Shown piece by piece: positions 41,164 to 43,234 of a DNA stretch of 43,234 nucleotides. Each line of letters starts with the position of its first letter. Position 1 is the first letter of the stretch. The translations under genes and the position numbers were made by a program. Source of the stretch: Levilactobacillus suantsaii (GTDB taxonomy: Bacteria; Bacillota; Bacilli; Lactobacillales; Lactobacillaceae); assembly GCF_004115745.1 (NCBI RefSeq), contig NZ_QXIL01000017.1, positions 1 to 43,234 of the forward strand. The letters are read 5' to 3'. The notes under the pieces are model-generated. The model ran no database searches. It saw only the letters and a list, made by a program, of their open reading frames with translations, and was not told the origin of the DNA.

Positions 41164-41389
41164 TTAAGCCTTAATCGTGTAGTTGTTAGCCGACTTAATC
41201 GTCGGCACTATCTGTAACAGTCTGCTACTACCGTTACAGTTGGTTCTGATAAGGAACCCGCTATGCTGGCAAACTAAGCACCTGCTACCGTACTAGTCAG
41301 TACCACCATAGCCACGACACCGAAAATCGTTGCCGCTAACTTTAAAGTAAGTCAATTGACTTTATTAAATTGCGATTGCTTAGGCTCAT
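41164..41389 (-). pseudogene. decayed gene for a small secreted peptide
   Basis: On the minus strand one frame contains a clear signal-peptide core (LKLAATIFGVVAMVVLTSTV) followed by AGA and a stop, then SIAGSLSEPTVTVVADCYR and another stop. The stretch SANNYTIKA with a stop at 41164 lies in a different frame. An ATG at 41389 leads into this region only after a frameshift and has no Shine-Dalgarno. Stops and shifts indicate a dead gene. TATACT at about 41437 may be its old -10 box. The remaining gap sequence to 41675 shows nothing else. Confidence 0.45.
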
Positions 41390-41674
41390 ATCGCTGGAGC
41401 CGCTAAACAATAGTTAGTTCCGCTAGAACAATTTCAGTATAACAAATCATGTCGTAATTTTTGGGGTTTTCGCTTAAGCTTAAGGGTTTTAAGGTTTATA
41501 TAAGAAAATAATTCACCCGTTAACATCAGGTTTAGACGTTACCGCTTTTTTCTTATAATTACCGGTATGTCGCCATTTTATAGTTTTTGAATTTGTCCAG
41601 GTGCCAACCCATCTTTTTGACCAATCAACCTTAAATGTAACTTAAAACCTTAGTGGTCGTTTCTCCCGGTGACG

Positions 41675-41722
41675 CAAAAAACGACTGCACCGAGTGCCTT
41701 TTTTAGGTGCCCAGTCCAGTCG
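41675..41722 (-). terminator. terminator of the PPOX-like gene
   Basis: On the minus strand CGACTG and CAGTCG form the stem base, with inner GGGCAC/GTGC pairing, followed by six T. Confidence 0.6.
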
Positions 41723-41740
41723 CAGCGTCACACTTCAAAA

Positions 41741-42109
41741 TTAGATTTTTTGCTGGATATCGTCAATGGTGACCACGAGGACCGCGCGAATCCAGTCGAA
41801 CTGTTGCTTCATACGGTCAAAGTTAGCGCCGGACGTTGCAAACTTTCCGGTCCCGTGGATGTGATACCCACGGCCCATCCCCTGGCTCCCCTCAACTTTG
41901 TAACTCCCGATGGTCACGGTCAGATGATTATCGGCAGTCAAATCATTTTCGATGGAATGCATGCCGGCGGAGGGAATCAATAGCGTATGGTCGTCCACCA
42001 CGTTGATGTAGTGGCTCCAGGTGTTGACGACACTTGCGGGATGCGCATTAATGGTGATGATGGTCGCGGGCGTTTGGTCCTTGATCACGTCTAAGAATTC
42101 TTGTTCCAT
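41741..42109 (-). CDS. pyridoxamine 5'-phosphate oxidase-fold (FMN-binding-like) protein
   Basis: The 122-residue split-barrel protein resembles small PPOX-type flavin-binding proteins. PATIITINAHPASVVNTWSHYINV is the first strands, LLIPSAGMHSIENDL the flavin-phosphate loop region, and HLTVTIGSYKVEGSQGMGRGYHIHGTGKF the dimer strand typical of the family. ATG 42109 is preferred (AAGGAAG 11 nt upstream). A TTG at 42145 would add 12 residues. Its function, whether flavin reductase-like or F420/FMN storage-like, is unknown. It is monocistronic and next to an IS element. Confidence 0.75.
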   Translation of the reverse strand: MEQEFLDVIKDQTPATIITINAHPASVVNTWSHYINVVDDHTLLIPSAGMHSIENDLTADNHLTVTIGSYKVEGSQGMGRGYHIHGTGKFATSGANFDRMKQQFDWIRAVLVVTIDDIQQKI

Positions 42110-42280
42110 TTGATGACCAGCTTCCTTAAAATTAGTTGCCTCCAATTAAATTTGATGGGGCTTAAATTTGAGGCATAACTAGTTTACCGCGGGCTTAGGC
42201 GTTTGTCGAGGGGGCGTTGAGTCGTTATTTGAAGGCCAGCGCGGTATAATAATCAATGAATCGTTAGTTTCAGAACCTGT

Positions 42281-42814
42281 TTAAAATCTTCTTAGGAGTA
42301 ATACCAGAAACGCTAAGATAACCATTTGACGACTTGAATTGAGTTTACGCTCACAGTTCTTCCAAAGTCGTCGACATTTATCCAACCAACTGAAGGAACG
42401 TTCAATGATCCAGCGTTGTGGCAGTACTTCGAATTTATGAAGCTCATTGCGTTTAGCCACCTGGACGGTGGCGTTTAAATTAGTGTAAACATCAGCGGCA
42501 AAATTCGATCCAGTGTAGCCACCATCGACAAGAACCGATTTAACTTGCTGTAAATGCCCAGAATTTAGAGCTAACATGGCACTGGCTCCATTACGGTCGG
42601 AAACATTGGCCGTGGTGATGTGAATTGCTTGTGGTAAGCCGTTAATATCAACCGCTAGGTGGCGTTTGATGCCGGATATGCGTTTACCACCGTCGTAGCC
42701 GCGATGCTCAGCAGTATCGGTATTTTTAACGCTTTGTGCGTCAATGATTATGAAAGATGTTCTAGCCGAGCGTGACTGTTTTTCCCGTAGGGTAAAGACA
42801 ATTTTTTTAAACAC
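42281..42814 (-). CDS. IS5-family transposase, second frame (DDE domain)
   Basis: This frame gives 177 residues from the overlap. It carries the DDE-type catalytic region: IIDAQSVKNTD (first Asp), VLVDGGYTGSNF (second Asp) and WIIERSFSWLDKCRRLWKNCER (Y-R-E-type, Glu) near the C terminus. It has no good ribosome binding site of its own and is expected to be made as a -1 frameshift fusion with the upstream frame at the TTTAAAA heptamer (42805-42811). The C terminus is complete (LVLLLRRF). The catalytic set is intact, so the element may be active. Confidence 0.85.
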   Translation of the reverse strand: MFKKIVFTLREKQSRSARTSFIIIDAQSVKNTDTAEHRGYDGGKRISGIKRHLAVDINGLPQAIHITTANVSDRNGASAMLALNSGHLQQVKSVLVDGGYTGSNFAADVYTNLNATVQVAKRNELHKFEVLPQRWIIERSFSWLDKCRRLWKNCERKLNSSRQMVILAFLVLLLRRF

Positions 42815-43065
42815 TGATCTAAGATTGATAGTTCATCAATAATCTGTTCCTCAGACCATACGCGATAATAGTAATAGACCAATTGCCAGCGAGGAAAATC
42901 AACTGGTAACTCGCGCCATTGACAGCCAGTTCTTAAAACATAGACAACTGCACAGAACAACTCATAAAGATCATACTTTCGAGGCCTCGTTGAACGCCGT
43001 GCAGCTTCTAAGTCGGGACGAATGAGTTCAAATTGTTGGCGGGAAATATTGCTTGGGTAGTTCAT
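42748..43065 (-). CDS. IS5-family transposase, first frame (N-terminal, HTH part)
   Basis: The 105-residue product starts MNYPSNISRQQFELIRPDLE and contains the DUF4096-type domain of IS5/IS427 transposases (RKYDLYELFCAVVYVLRTGCQWRELPVDFP). The start ATG at 43065 is followed by the usual IS427 N terminus. It overlaps the second frame by 67 bp. Alone it would encode only the DNA-binding part, which in this group can act as an inhibitor (family knowledge). Confidence 0.85.
   Translation of the reverse strand: MNYPSNISRQQFELIRPDLEAARRSTRPRKYDLYELFCAVVYVLRTGCQWRELPVDFPRWQLVYYYYRVWSEEQIIDELSILDQCLKKLSLPYGKNSHARLEHLS
42805..42811 (-). other. -1 programmed frameshift heptamer in the IS5 transposase
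   Basis: On the minus strand T-TTA-AAA is in exact register with the first-frame codons (TGT TTA AAA AAA TTG). It matches the X XXY YYZ slippery pattern and leads into the second frame by a -1 shift. Confidence 0.7.
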
Positions 43066-43175
43066 GACTAATCATCTTTTTTGAACTATCATACCAAATA
43101 TATTAGATTTTAAACGGGAGTGTCAAGAAGTTTGTGTAAATAACAAGAAGACTTCTTCGTATCATTTTGTCTAGC

Positions 43176-43234
43176 TTAAAACATTGATTCTAAAGTATCT
43201 TGGCACTGCTTGAAGCCATTATGAGCTCTGCCGA
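43176..43234 (-). CDS. IS256-family transposase, C-terminal end (cut by window edge)
   Basis: The minus strand from the right edge reads GRAHNGFKQCQDTLESMF and a stop. The RGF-x-QCxDxLxxMF type of ending is typical of IS256-family transposases. The following GTTTGTGTAAATAAC (rightward of the IS5 end, 43129-43143) resembles IS256-type terminal sequence. Only the tail lies in the window. Confidence 0.6.
   Translation of the reverse strand, partial: GRAHNGFKQCQDTLESMF

Larger units (their letters stand above)
42273..43120 (-). mobile_element. IS5-family insertion sequence (IS427-like, two-frame transposase)
   Basis: The element of about 850 bp has imperfect terminal inverted repeats: CCTGTTTAAAATCTT near 42276-42290 and its counterpart CCCGTTTAAAATCTA read inward from about 43118. 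It contains two overlapping transposase frames. Exact ends and the target duplication are uncertain. It lies directly against the end of an IS256-type element. Confidence 0.8.

Noticed and set aside
1-43234. CRISPR array, prophage, or restriction/defence island
   Set aside because: No regularly spaced direct repeats, cas-like, integrase or phage structural genes were seen on either strand.

Overview
The window looks like a chromosomal segment of a lactic acid bacterium of the Lactobacillaceae. The evidence is the gene content (deo nucleoside operon, two GntP gluconate permeases with a gluconokinase, a DUF4828 protein, small flavodoxins, a P3A-type proton ATPase), strong AAGGAGG-type ribosome binding sites, GTG/TTG starts and B. 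subtilis-like promoters. By eye the coding DNA is GC-rich for a lactobacillus, which suggests a high-GC Levilactobacillus-like species; the genus is inference only. The segment lies between mobile elements: the tail of an IS30-type transposase at the left edge, and a complete IS5-type element beside the tail of an IS256-type transposase at the right edge.

Layout. 0-5 kb: a flavodoxin; a leftward operon with UDP-GlcNAc 2-epimerase (wecB), a NERD-domain nuclease-like protein and a YihY/BrkB membrane protein, overlapping end to end; and a polyprenyl-phosphate glycosyltransferase. 5-9 kb: a GntP permease with its own promoter, a universal stress protein, a shikimate-dehydrogenase-like protein without the catalytic Lys/Asp pair, a broken small-peptide locus and a small membrane protein. 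9.4-13.4 kb: tRNA-Arg(CCU), a DEAD-box helicase, a Gfo/Idh/MocA oxidoreductase, a DUF4828 protein and a membrane-anchored GH25-like protein lacking the usual acidic pair. 13.4-17.8 kb: the gluconate locus (RpiR-type regulator, gluconokinase, second GntP permease). 17.9-22.5 kb: a fumarate-reductase-like flavoprotein divergent from a LysR regulator, then a four-gene redox operon (flavodoxin-like, SDR, cupin, CMD). 22.6-26.3 kb: a secreted Lys-rich protein, a LysR regulator and a glutamate-cysteine-ligase-like protein with altered active-site motifs. 26.6-31.7 kb: the deo operon (deoC-deoB-deoD-deoR-pdp). 32-36 kb: a divergent enolase and a P3A-type ATPase. 35.9-41 kb: an FAH-family hydrolase, two tandem aldo/keto reductases divergent from a LysR regulator, and an MFS exporter. 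41-43.2 kb: a decayed secreted-peptide gene, an FMN-binding-like protein and the IS elements.

How the genes work together. Gluconate enters through GntP and is phosphorylated by gluconokinase to 6-phosphogluconate. A nearly identical 15-bp operator (TGAAACTTTTTTWCA) sits between the -35 and -10 boxes of both the gluconokinase promoter and the distant first gntP promoter, so the RpiR regulator probably controls both. The deo operon turns deoxyribonucleosides into acetaldehyde and glyceraldehyde 3-phosphate, and carries a B. subtilis-like DeoR operator just upstream of its -35 box.

The most notable points are that shared operator, the redox-operon promoter with paired TAATGCCT repeats, and three enzyme-family proteins (AroE-like, GshA-like, GH25-like) that keep their fold signatures but have lost canonical catalytic residues. 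No CRISPR array, phage module or recognisable defence island was seen.
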